DNA from: Cyanoderma ruficeps
Taxonomy: Eukaryota; Chordata; Aves; Passeriformes; Timaliidae
Direction: 5' to 3'
Assembly: GCA_008694505.1 (NCBI GenBank)
Contig: VZDJ01007749.1
Location: 8,216,100 to 8,280,099, forward strand
Length of the DNA: 64,000 bases
Part shown: piece by piece, positions 37,641-48,920 of the stretch
Layout of the letters: the number at the start of each line of letters is the position of its first letter
Position numbering within the stretch: position 1 is the first letter of the stretch
Made by a program: the position numbers and the translations under genes
The notes under the pieces: generated by a model
The model's database searches: none
Seen by the model: the letters and a program-made list of their open reading frames with translations, nothing else
Told to the model about the DNA's origin: nothing

Positions 37641-40515
37641 AAACACTATTTCAGTTCATTCCAGACAGCAAATTTAGTGGAAGGTATAACTGGCTTGTCA
37701 TCACACTACATTATTCCTGGCGGTTCATGCAAAGTTCACAGACAAGCTTCAAATGGACATTGCTTTTTTTTTACTTCCCTTAACAACATTCCCACTACCG
37801 CCACCAAACTTCAATAAATGGCTTGAAACGCTGTAGGACATCACTTCTATCAGTGTACAAAGACACAGGAGGAGAAACATTACCCCTTTTCTTAGTGCAG
37901 GCACCTTGTGCATGTGTAAGATTGAAGGCCAAAAGTTTCCTAATACTTGCTGCATTCTTCCTCTCTCTTCCCTTGCTTTTAGATATTTTAATCGGAAATT
38001 TCAGTATTTTCTCAGAGTAACTTTTTCACAATTCTTTCAAGTTACCTCAGGTTTAGTAATTACAAAGCAAGCGAAAGCAGACAGTGAGAAGAATCGACAC
38101 AACAGCTTCCCTCCCTCTCTCTTCTCATCCCCACCTTTTAGAGGAGTGAAAATTCAAATTGTTTTTCTTTATACTTCTTTTTTTTAAATTGATTGGGGAT
38201 TTGGGAAAATTGATTGCCTCATGTGCATTCCAGGCATTAATTGATACGTTTATTGTCTGATCTGTGATGTCTTGCTTTCCATGAATGACTATATTTGTGT
38301 ACAACAATTTACATGCTTTTCAAGAAAGAAAGAGGCATAAGATTACACCCTGGTAGCAGGAGTGGCAAAATAAAGCAAAACCTCGTCTTAAGCAGCATCG
38401 CTTTTACCTGGATATTTTTGACTGATTTAATAATACAGGCTGCAGGCCTTAAAATTGCAGACCTGCAGGGAAAGTGCTAATTTCAACAGAAATTTGGGCC
38501 AGTTGGAAATGATATTATTGGGCCTTCTTACAGTGCTGAGTGACACGAGAGAGAGAGAGAGTGCAAAATACTGTCTCTGCTCTGACACAAGCGGCTATGC
38601 GGAAATAAGAAAAGAGGATTTTGTAGGCTTGTGCTGACTTAATGTAGGTTTCCAGCACACCAAAGCCAGACAGTGGGCTTACTGTGCTTGACCTTAAGAA
38701 ACTTCTTGCCATCAGCTGTGTGCCCTGGATGGACCTGCTGCTTCAGCATCCTGTTAGTTGCGTTTGTTTCAGCTAACTTGCTTTGGGAAGCTGAACCTCA
38801 GGTGCTTTGGAGTGACTTGTGGAGAGATCCTTTAGCCCCCTCTGTGAAAAGATAGTTTTTCACAGTAGCAGTTTGATTTGATTTGGTAAATGAATTAAAT
38901 GGAAATTAGTGAAGAGGCTTTCTAGTGAGCACACCCACTTGCTTTGGGTTCCCCATCGTGTTGAACAAAGGGGTGGGGAGAGTGGTTGTAAAAACGTGAA
39001 CATGTACGTCCTGGGTATACACTGCATGTTACTTGTTCTTGGTATCAAAACTCATGTCCTTTGATGAGGGGAAATTGCAAAGAAATACTTGTAAGCTGCA
39101 CAGAGGGTTGATTCCGCATGACAGAGATCTAGACGAGTTAAAATATACCATCAATTAACAAATTTTTGTTATTTTGGAAAAAAAAGTTATTACCTGTTTC
39201 TATTGATTTTTATCCTCAAACTGGTGTCAATCTCTAGCAGCTTTGTGAAAAGAGGTTTATGCCAGATCTAAATGAAGCAACTAAGTAATTGTAGCTCTAG
39301 TCTCAACAAACTTTGAGCTTTCTGGCATTTTACATTAATGTATTCCTGGATGTTCCATATCTCAGTTGCTAGACTGGTGCTGCCGAGTTGTCTTGTAGAA
39401 GTCTCCCATTTTTGTAGTCTCCAGAGACTCTGGTGAGAAAGAGCTGCACACAGAGGTAATGTGCCTAGGGAGCTCAACACCAGAACCTTATGTTCTGTCT
39501 AACTATTTTACATACTACCATGGTATGTTTAATCTGCTTTTTCATCAAATCAATAATGGGTCTAATTGAAAAAACTGGCGGAACTATATACAGCCTAACT
39601 ACCAGGGTGAGTGTTTTCAGGAAATCAGAGATGTTGCACAGTGACATCTGTGTTAGTGCTGCACCTTTGCTACCAATGTGTACAGAAACAAACATTACTC
39701 AGGTGCAGCACCTGTACCAATTGATCACTGTGCTATCAGAATTCATCACCTGGCATTCAGCTCAGAGAATAAAATTTACATCTTAATGTGTGACACTTAT
39801 TCCAGCACGTACACACGTGCGCTACTAAAAATGGTACTATTCGCTCCTGTTGGAAAGTGTGCATCTATTTTTGTAGGCCTGGCAGGTCTTGTTCTTAATA
39901 TTAATTCCTGAATACTTGGGGTAGGTGCTACATGCTTTCAAACAGAAACTTACACAGGACTGTGTAATAACATACATTGTGGTCCATTGTGGCATATCTC
40001 ATATCCTGCCCTCACTCTCGCAAGAAAAAGGTATTTTTGAGGATGTTTAGTGGTTTGCAGAAAACAATCCGTGTGAAGAGAAATAAGTGAAGTTTGGCAG
40101 TGTAAAAGATTGGATGGCCCAGCAGTGGTGCAGGTGCATTGGCTAACAGTGTGGAGGAGCTTGTGTGAGAACAGAACCAACTCCTACTGACAGGAGTGTT
40201 CAGTTATGCAAAGTCTGGTCAGCATCCGTGGGGCTGGCACAAAGATCCAGGCCAGGTGTACTGACTGCAAGATGAGGATTCCAAACCACTAATTTTAAAA
40301 AGAAGAAATGAGGATTTCAAGTTTACGTTTTATATAATTGCAGAGCTAGTGGGGTTTTGAAATACAGCAGTCATTAGCATAGGGTAATCGCCTTTGCTGT
40401 TTAAAAAAAAATAATAACAATAGAAAAGGTATTGTACATTGACACATGGAAATATAATGCTTTTCAGAGAGATTTTGTGGGGATTTTTTATTACGTGGCT
40501 AATTACATATTTACA

Positions 40516-40542
40516 TGTAATGGCACTAGCAGAGCCATTACA
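40516..40542. repeat. short inverted repeat beside the 40.5 kb triplication
   Basis: TGTAATGGC (40516-40524) and GCCATTACA (40534-40542) are perfect 9-base arms around a 9-base spacer. The repeat sits immediately before the first copy of the GTAAATAATAT repeat. Confidence 0.55.
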
Positions 40543-40544
40543 GT

Positions 40545-40790
40545 CCATTGGGTAAATAATATGCATTTTAAAAACCATTTATAAATATGTATTTATTTGA
40601 TGGACCAGAACGGGTTTTTGAAGTCATTCTCATCCACTGAGTAAATAATATATGGATTGCTTTTAAAAATAAATATGTATTTCTCCAATAGACATTCCAG
40701 GCAATTGGGTAAATAATATGCATTTTTCATATATTAAAAAAAATACATACAAATGTATAGAAATCCGGCCTAAATATGTATCTTCCTGAG
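40545..40790 (+). repeat. three-copy degenerate tandem repeat built on GTAAATAATAT
   Basis: GTAAATAATAT occurs at 40552, 40641 and 40709. Each is preceded by a version of CCAYTGRG or CAATTGGG and followed by an AT-rich stretch. Copies 1 and 2 both continue with an A-rich segment and AAATATGTATTT. Spacings are 89 and 68 bases, so the copies differ by insertions and deletions. I know no family with this unit. It may be an old local triplication or repeated factor-binding modules. Confidence 0.55.
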
Positions 40791-41131
40791 CAAAATGACT
40801 CGAAAGGTGTCAGGCTTAGCTTTGAAATTTCTGTTGAGAATTGTCAGTTTGTATCACAGCCTAGAGTTAATTAAATGTATTTTATGCATTTTCATAGATA
40901 CAGTATAATACCAATGTCTGTTTACAGTTTTACAGCACTGGTGCACTTGACCCTCTCACTCAGTGCTGTAAAGTCAGCACTATGTGGTCAAGGTCCTAGT
41001 TTTACTTTGCGTTCATCCTAATGCAATGCCAGACACATTCATTTTGTGGGCATAGTCCTGCATCCATAGAAATACGCAAGAAAAAATGGTCGCCGTAGTA
41101 GGAGCCACCTCAAACTCTGTTGTACTGCTCG

Positions 41132-41416
41132 ATTTTAACCAGAAAAATGTCTACAAAGTATATTCAACATTTCTGAAAAGTATATGAAATGGATAAAGGG
41201 ATAAACTGGCTAAAATATTTAGACAAGGAGCTTCATGTTTTCCCATACTTTGTGCGCTAGCCAACAGTGAGAAATAGACCAAAAGAGCATCAAGAGGAAG
41301 TTTTAAAGTTGAGCTCCATCCTTTCCTAAATATTTTAGCCAGTTTACTCCTTTATCCATTTCACATACTTTACAGAAGTGTTGCATATACTATGTAGAGC
41401 TCTTTTTGGTTAAGAT
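41132..41416. repeat. long imperfect inverted repeat (91-bp arms, 103-base loop)
   Basis: The left arm (41132-41222) and the reverse complement of the right arm (41326-41416) align without gaps over 91 bases. There are 12 differences, so 79/91 match. The inner ends share 20-plus identical bases (…ACTGGCTAAAATATTTAG), and a weaker match continues into the loop (AAGGA…GCT). A transcript of either strand could fold into a long hairpin. The shape is that of a palindromic MITE-like DNA transposon or an old inverted duplication. No coding sequence or clear target-site duplication was seen. I cannot assign a family. Confidence 0.8.
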
Positions 41417-44400
41417 ATTTGTTGTTGTTTCCAGACATTAAATGAATAAAACAGCGTAAGAGCCCTGTTAATTTATTGAGGGACTTTGTCACTCCAGCCG
41501 AATTACAGACAGAGACACTGGAAGATTTGGAAGGCCAAATTCTTCCTATATAAACGTTGATAAATGCTCATGCTTCATCTATGCTTCTGACATCATCTAT
41601 GATACAGTCCTGAAAACTGCTGATGTTAGTAAGTTAGTTAGCTCTTTGACAGGGGTGTATTTGGCAAGTGCCAGCTATAAATGACTTGTGCCCTGTGCAG
41701 TCAGGATAGCTAAGCAGAGATTTGACAGAATAGATGACAAAATTCTCACCCCTTTCCTTCTCAGATCACTGATAGGGCACTTCACATCCATAAGAGAAGT
41801 CACAGTAAATGTCTGGTCACCATCAAGAAGGATCAGCAAGAAACAGACATTTTTGAAAGCAGATGTCTGGGTCAAGAGGAAAGCCAAAAAAACCAGAGAT
41901 GATCCAGCAGTATTGGCATATGAAGATTTTGATTTAGACCTCTAATGGCACATCCTCACAAAGCACAACTCTGCTTTCTGTGTAATCTCTAAAATTACTG
42001 ATGAATGTGCCCTAATACCTGATGGTAGAGCCCATTTGAGGTATTTGGGCCCCGTCAGAACACTTGGTGGATGCAAGAACGTAGAAATAGGGTAAGGATT
42101 GCAAAATAAAACCCAACTCCAAGCTTTTGAGAGTGCTGAGAGCTGCATAATAAAAAAAGTGTAGGTAAATTAGTGTGGACCAATTAAGGAGAGGGCATTG
42201 CTGGTGGCAGTATATATTGACATACTGGTTGCCCAGAAGGAATAAAAGGGTCTGATAGCAGAAGAATGCAAAGAGAAGCAACAGTGAGGGAAACGTGGTT
42301 GCATGAAGTGTCTCTGGGCATACCTAACACTTCTGTGTAAAGCACAAAAGTAACCAAGATACTATTGAGTGCCTGCCTGGTCATTATCAGTCATCGCTGT
42401 GCTGAGACACAGTTGCTGGAGTATCTCATCATGCTGAACATGAAGGGAGAGAAGGAAGGTGGTGATACTAAAGATCATCTAGGGAAGGGAGTCTGTGCCT
42501 TAAAAGATGGGAGACATGAAGTAAAATGTGAAGGTGCTTAGGGATAAGATGGCACAACTGCAAAAGAAAGAGTTTGTATCTCAGTCACTCTGTGGCCATA
42601 TTGAATATGACTGTTAAATTCTTTGAATAATTAAAAGAGATAGGAGCATTCATACATTTTGTTGCAAATTGATACAATCTTTTTTGCCAGTGATCTGAAT
42701 AAGATTGTACTATAGTTTTTAATTTAGCAGATTAAAAAGCACAATTAAAATATCATGAAAAAGATCATAATCTAAACCTCTGGGGTTTTTTTGCTTATCC
42801 CTGCCAAGTTGATAACAAGAGCTGGTGTATGTAACAATTACCTCCACTACTGTAAATTTACTCTAGTTTGTGGGCTGAAGTGTTAATAAATACCTTGCGG
42901 TATTCCAGAGGGAGAAGCTTTCCATCTAATTAATAAAACTGGGAAGAATACCCAGGACACTGAACCATATCTTTCTTATTAGTGTTGGCTTCTACAAAGG
43001 AGAATCCCTGAATCTCAACACATTAGTAAATGTCATGCTCCTGGGCTGCACAGAGACCTCTTGAAAAACTGCTGATTTGCTGTGGAAAAAAATCACCATG
43101 GACTTCAGAAACAATTCAGCTAGGGAATACCAAGTGTAGAAAATCAGTGTAAAGCATGACATGCATTATAGCAGCTACGAATTGTGCCCCATTTGGTGAA
43201 TATTGAAAGAGGAAACATACAATTAGTCCCCCGTATCCCTTCCATTTTTGGTCTGTCCTAATGCAGATATCCTTTTCTGTGTCTGACTGTGGCCTTACTG
43301 CAGTCAGGGGTTTTTTGAGACTTAGCAAAACCTCACATTTATGTGTTCTCTAAAGCAGGTTTCTTAAAAATACTTCCTACTCATATGTAAGACACATGCA
43401 GCTGTTCATTAAAAAAAAACCAAATCCAAAAATCACTCGAAGAAATGTTTTGAACTCAATACTGAAAAGAAAGTCTTTCCCAAAATATGTAAAGCTAATT
43501 ACCTTTTCCTTTGCAGTAATTCATATTTGGCAAAATAAACTCTTAACTATGCCTCAGCTAGTTCTGTTTCGAGGTAGTTTGCACTAAACTACAAACTAAC
43601 CTTCTGACATGCACAAATTGCTTGTTGTACTTTATTAAAATCTTACAGTAATCTGAAATTACAGAATATTGATAGGCATTGTCTAACAGACTAGACATTT
43701 ACCATAAAGGTTAAAACTTCATGCATTTCATTTGTAAAATAAAAATTGTAGGGTGGTATTTATGCATTTTCTCACATTATCATCATCATTTTTATTAGAT
43801 CAATGTAGCAAACTGGTATTACTGCCTCAGATACAAATAGAAATAACGCCTTTGCATTTACTTCCTACTTGAAGGAAGTAAAAGTTAAAAACTTAAAAAT
43901 TCTCCTGCTGTGTATATTCATAGCTGCTTTTTACTCTGCTGATATGAGTGATGGGGTGGATAAAAAGAGGTAAAGCCACAGAGCTTATCTGTGAGGTTGA
44001 TGCTGATTTGGCTAAATGAGTCCACCTGATGGAAAGCAGAGAAGGTGGAAGATCTGCCAGTTTCTTTGTCTACATCCATTCTTCTCAATTTTCCTTGTGC
44101 ATGTTTTAACAGAGGTCTTCACCAGATAGTGGTAAATTCTTAGAGTATTAGAAGGCACTTTAAAGTCCTGTCCAGGAATTATAATCTGGTGATGTTTGTA
44201 TAGACTAGTATGTAATTGTTGGGTTATTTTTCCCATTAAGAATGTTTATGGTGCTTTCATGTGCACTGCAAGGAGCAGATCAGTTCACACCATGTACAGT
44301 GAATACTCACATACTTGCAGTTCCAGTAAAGCATGTTAAAAGCAGATACTGGTCCTTAAAGACCATATATCAAGCATCCTCAGCATTATGCTGGAGGAAC

Positions 44401-45185
44401 CTGAATCATGCATTCCTTTGCCTGTTATCAGGTGCAGCTTTGTTGACCAGTGACCCTTTGTGGCTCTGTTCTCTGTTTCAGAAAATACTTCTTTGGTCTG
44501 ACCTGGGTGATTACATTATTATTTTGTCCTTCAGCAAAGACAGGTTTTTTTATATTAGAAGAAAGGACATATTTAATAAGCAAAGACTACAAGTTAATGA
44601 GCAGGTGATCTTTATTCATTTCAGTAGCTTTCAGAATACCCTGGGTTTGCTCAGTACAAATGCATGCGTACACAGGCTTATGCAAACACACACTAATACA
44701 TGCACCTGCCTGCTTTTGTGGCTATGATAACACCACGGATCTTCCATATCCATTATTTTCGTCTTTCCACAGTAGCAGTACAGTGAGAGTTCAGTTGCTG
44801 TGATTTTGAAATTCTTACCCTGGGGCACATCTCTCTAAGCTCTTCTGTTCTGAGCTTCACTTCTTAAGAGCAGGTTCCAAACACCTCAAAGAAAGGCAAC
44901 CCAAATTCTGAGGCTTCAGTTTTTAGGAAACTATGAACTGAATGCTATAGGTCATGGACACACACTCTGCTGCCTTCAGCAGTGATCAGCCTCGGGGGAG
45001 GATACATGAGCCCCATAGTAGGCAGAATCCTCAGGAAAACTATTTTGAATTCCTTATGCTTAGAGATTAGATGAAATAAGGAAGAAAAATATCCTTGTCC
45101 TCTTAATTTGGATTTGCAGTATTAATACCTGGGAGCTATGCTGGCTGTCCATGTAAGCATGAGCTCCCTCTCTGAGTTCTTGGCT

Positions 45186-45560
45186 TCAGAGACATCCCTT
45201 GGCAAGAAGTTCTCCAGTCCAGCTATTCTGTGAATGAAGAATTTCCCTTTGTCTTCTATTTTGAATGTCCTGTATTTTACTGTCGTGGTGCATGGTATGT
45301 GTTTTGAGACAGACAGAATAAAAGCTTTAGAACTACTTTTTGTATCATTAGTTTATGTACACTTCTACTGCATTCTCTCATACATCAGTATTTTGAGGAA
45401 GACAATTCCTGCTTTCTGAGTCTCTTTTCATAAGAGTTTTGTTAAATACTGCTTTACTTTTTCTGAACCTCCTCTAAATATGTCATATTTTCTTTGGAAA
45501 GGGTCAAGCCATTCTGAGATGTATTAGAAATCAGAGTACTGATGTTATTTTTATTTTAAC
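45186..45560 (-). mobile_element. ancient CR1/L3-type LINE fragment (3' end of ORF2)
   Basis: Read on the minus strand, 45186-45260 translates with frame damage as K-F-F-I-H-R-I-A-G-L-E-N-F-L-P-R-D-V-S-E. This resembles the C-terminal K-x-F-F-T-x-R-x-x-x-x-W-N-x-L-P-x-x-V segment of CR1/L3 reverse-transcriptase ORFs. On the plus strand the words CATCCCTTGGCAAGAAGTTC, GTGAATGAAGAATTTCC, TCTCTTTTCATAAGAG and TTTTCTGAACCTCCTCTAA follow the order I remember from the antisense L3/CR1 3' consensus. Stops and indels show it is long dead. The recognition is from memory, and the exact boundaries and subfamily are uncertain. Confidence 0.6.
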
Positions 45561-46354
45561 TTTTCTTGCCTTCTGAAGTGGTTTTAGCCTCAGCCACGAG
45601 CATGGTATCAGCATCACAACTGACCGTGGGCCACTGGAATGGGTACTAATAGATGCAGTTTCCAAGTTAATGTTTTCACACTCTTCCCTGGACTCTTTCA
45701 GAACTGGTCAGGAGCTGCAGCTCTCCATTTCTTTTTCTCGCCTAGGGATCATTTAGTCAGCCTTGTCTCACTCTGGAGGGACTAACACTGCATACTTGGA
45801 AGGCCTCCTGTCTTAAATTAAAGAGGGCATTGACGGAGGTCACCTCCATAACTAGGACATAAACTACATTCTGGTGTTGCAGGTACCAAGAGCATTTATA
45901 ATCCCCTTGTTTCTTTAACTTGCACTGGATTTTAGAAGTATTTTCATTTTCAGACTGAAAATAAAATAATGTCGGACAATGTTGCATGAAATTGCATCTC
46001 TGGTGCTGCCTCCAGTGAAAGCCTATCATCTAACTTCACCTCTGTGCATCTGCTCACGATAATGCATTTAGAAATCAGGGATGGTTGCTTTTTTCAGTGT
46101 CAGAAGCAAGTGACCTGGATTCACTTTTAAAAATATGATTTATTTGCAAACTTGTTGACTGGGATTCTTCGTTTGGAGGATGACTTGATTTGTCCACATA
46201 AATCCCCTTTGTCAAATTTAATAGGTGGATAAAGTGACCCCTTGACTCCCATATAAAAATTCACAGTTCTTAAAAAAATAGGTATTTTTGTGGGGGAAGT
46301 GTTAAGGGGTTTTGCATCTTTAAGAAACCAAACAAATTCCAAACTGAATATCCA

Positions 46355-46375
46355 AGAGAGAGAGAGAGAGAGAGG
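46355..46375. repeat. (AG)n dinucleotide microsatellite
   Basis: This is an uninterrupted AG alternation of about 21 bases. A similar, shorter GA run occurs near 38547-38561. Confidence 0.9.
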
Positions 46376-46489
46376 GTTGCCTTTCTGCAAGCCGCCAGCT
46401 TTCCCAAGTGTCTCATCCTCTCCCCTCTGTCATCCTGAGGCAATGTGCCTGCATTTGTGTGTAGATTTATAGTTTATCTTTATCTATGG

Positions 46490-46760
46490 CTTCATCTGTA
46501 GGTAGCTATTATAGCCGCCTTGCCTGGATATTGTTTGGGCCTGATAGATCTGTCTGTAGTTCATCAAAGGGGAGCTGAGTGGCTAAAAGCCATTGGGTCC
46601 AGCTGAGGATGAAATACGAGCCATCAGCCTTGGTAATGGCTGTAAAATTTCATAATTACACGGCCTTTATTACATTGCATAATGATCCTGAAGCAGTATG
46701 GAACAATTAATTAAGATTTTCAACCGTGGCTCTTTCAGAAATTAAAAGGTGCTAGTGGCT
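46490..46760. promoter_or_regulatory. candidate conserved non-coding element with TCF/LEF-like site
   Basis: The block includes ATCAAAGG (46563-46570, a TCF/LEF-type word), TTCATAATTACACGG, CATTGCATAATGATCC and CAATTAATTAAG with paired homeodomain cores, plus four scattered CpGs. There is no repeat signature. Regulatory function is inferred from motif density only. Confidence 0.35.
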
Positions 46761-47999
46761 GAGAAATGGGGAAGTGTCTTGTCCTAAAAGCATTAGGGAT
46801 GCTTAAGAAGTACTTCCTGGGTACTTAAAAAAAAAAAAAAAAAGGATGGAGAAAGAAAAAGAAGTGAAGGAAAAAGACAAGAGAAAGAAGAAAACTAGTT
46901 AAGCAGCTAATGTCAGAGTAAAATTTCTGTACTTGACTGCTAATTCTTAATGTCAAAGATGAATCTAAAATTCCGGCAATAGTTACTGCCATAAAGTTGT
47001 TCCTTTTTTTGTTCTGTAAAAATCTTCATGCCTTTTTCCCCCCCATTCTGTTCTAGCCATTTGTCACATTTATAGAAGTTGAGCTCTGCACATTATTAAA
47101 TAAATGCGTGCCGTGACTCAGGAGGAGGGTCACTTGGCTGCATATTGGGTGTACTGACCAAGGATTTACTTTACCCACTTTCTCATGTCTGAGGCCATTG
47201 AAATTCTTTGAAGAGCTCTGCAGTTTGACAGACATCCCCAAGGAAGATTTTTTTTTTCTTAACTGTTTTGATATTTTTCTTTCTGCCTTTTCATCTTGTA
47301 AATGCAGCATGTCAGATCTAATATAATATTTTCCATGAGATTGACCTCAGACCTGATCAGAAGTAATTAGATTCCTAAGGTGCTGCAAAGGTGTCTCATG
47401 GATTTCTGATGTACATACTGAAAGAAAAGGTGTTTATATATGTGCAGAGAATAGGCAGGGAGAAGCAAGAGGCCTGAAGCTATGCGTGTGCACATTACCT
47501 GTTGTGATCACCTGCTGGCTAGAATTCTGAAGACCAGCAAATTGTGACCCAGGTGGGATGTGGAGTACTCACTGTGCCAACGGCAGTAAAACTGGTGAAG
47601 ACAGCAAAAATAACCCTGGTGTTTTCCGTGCACCATCAGGGCTTTCAGGTCTTTATGGGAAGGAATCTCCTTTTCCCTGTCTTCCCCTCTCCCTCAAAAC
47701 TAATTTAATTCATGCAAGCTCTCAGTGTAACTCCTAGCATTGAATGTTACTGTTTTTAAATTGACCAGTCATCATGTAAGGTCCTGTTGTTCTAAATACT
47801 TGATGAGAAGCTAAGGTCTCTCCAAGGCACCTCTAATAATAAACTTCCTGCAGGAAATTTAGAAAGGATTATGTGTTTCAAGGAGGAGCCGGCTGCTTAA
47901 AGTAAATTCTCTTGTTGAGTCATTTATTCCCTTAATAGGAATTTTCTGATCTGCTGTCATTCTTGTTCACACACTGGGTGTCACTGCCTCTAAAACACT

Positions 48000-48430
48000 T
48001 GTCATTCTTTAATGGAAACAAAATAGTCATTGCAGTCAGAGCCGCAATGTCATTCCACTACCCCTTGCTGCGTCGGCAATAGTGAAAATGACAGAGCGGC
48101 TCTCAGTAGGGGTAATTAAAATGTAAATATTGATATTTTATTATTTGAAATTACTTTCCAGTGCGGCATTTAATATCTCTCCATCTGTGCGGCTCTGTTT
48201 AGCGGTCACTTTAGTGCAGCTCTGGGATGCCAAGCGGCGGCTTGATCCCCGTTATGTCAAAATGCTTGTTGCTGCTTAATTTTGATATCTAATTAAGTGG
48301 AAAAGTACAGTCCACACTGTAATCCATGGCATCTTAACCAGCTGCTTGGGTATATTTAGAATTAATCTCCACTATGGAATCATCCTAATGTATGCAATTA
48401 AGAGTCTGCCGATGGCTAATTAGGTGTATT
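48000..48430. promoter_or_regulatory. candidate conserved non-coding element (strong)
   Basis: About 430 bases carry roughly ten CpGs (GCCGC, TGCGTCGGC, GCGGC three times, AAGCGGCGGC, CCCCGTT) alternating with AT-rich homeodomain-type segments (GGTAATTAAAATG, TTTAATATC, ATCTAATTAAG, GCAATTAAG, GCTAATTAGG). The word GCGGC recurs in CAGAGCGGCTC, GTGCGGCATT, GTGCGGCTC and AAGCGGCGG. This mixture is characteristic of deeply conserved developmental enhancers and unlike the neighbouring intron. Conservation itself is not visible from one sequence. Confidence 0.5.
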
Positions 48431-48447
48431 AGAATCAGGCAGCTTCC

Positions 48448-48487
48448 TTTTTTTTTTCTTTTCTTTTTTTCTGTCTTTTTTTTTTCC
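48448..48487 (+). repeat. poly-T rich tract
   Basis: T runs are interrupted by single C or CTG. It is simple sequence next to the 48.0-48.4 kb candidate element. A comparable T-rich tract with CCCCCC lies at 49379-49425. Confidence 0.8.
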
Positions 48488-48854
48488 GTATGTGTGGACT
48501 GTTGTAGACTTAAGACACAGCCTCCAGAGATGATCTTAATGATACAAGCACACTCAACTAGGTAAACTAGAAATTTCACATTCATGTAGGAGAATATGTG
48601 TGTGTCTCCCCCAAACCAGGGAGACTGTAAACATCATTTGAATTTTTTGGCATCTGCGGCACATTAGGAAAATCAACTAACCAGCAGAAAAGTTTTAAAA
48701 ATTAGGAAGAAGATGGGAGATGTGTAGGACAGTGGTCTGAGCTGTTATTTTCCTGCCACAGGGAGAGAGGGGATATTTGCCCAAAATTTTGCGACCTGAA
48801 GATTTTGTTTTGGCAGTGGAAAGAGATTTTAGGTAGCTCAGCACACACAGGGTT

Positions 48855-48920
48855 AAGAGAGATACGTTGATTGGATCGTGAGCGTGGTTGTCTCCGTATG
48901 CTAATACGTTCCTGTATTGG
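48855..48920. promoter_or_regulatory. candidate short conserved block
   Basis: Five CpGs occur within about 50 bases (TACGTTG, ATCGTGAGCGTGG, TCCGTATG, TACGTT), together with TATGCTAAT, an octamer-like word, and GATTGGAT. The block is short, and the call is composition-based only. Confidence 0.25.

Noticed and set aside
41688..41945. 85-codon plus-strand frame with many K/R/D residues, considered as a processed pseudogene
   Set aside because: Could not be matched to any protein I know. No poly(A) tail or flanking duplication.
44242..44727. Longest open frame in the window (161 codons, plus strand)
   Set aside because: No recognisable domain, no splice or promoter context, biased composition. 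Expected by chance in 64 kb of six-frame intron.
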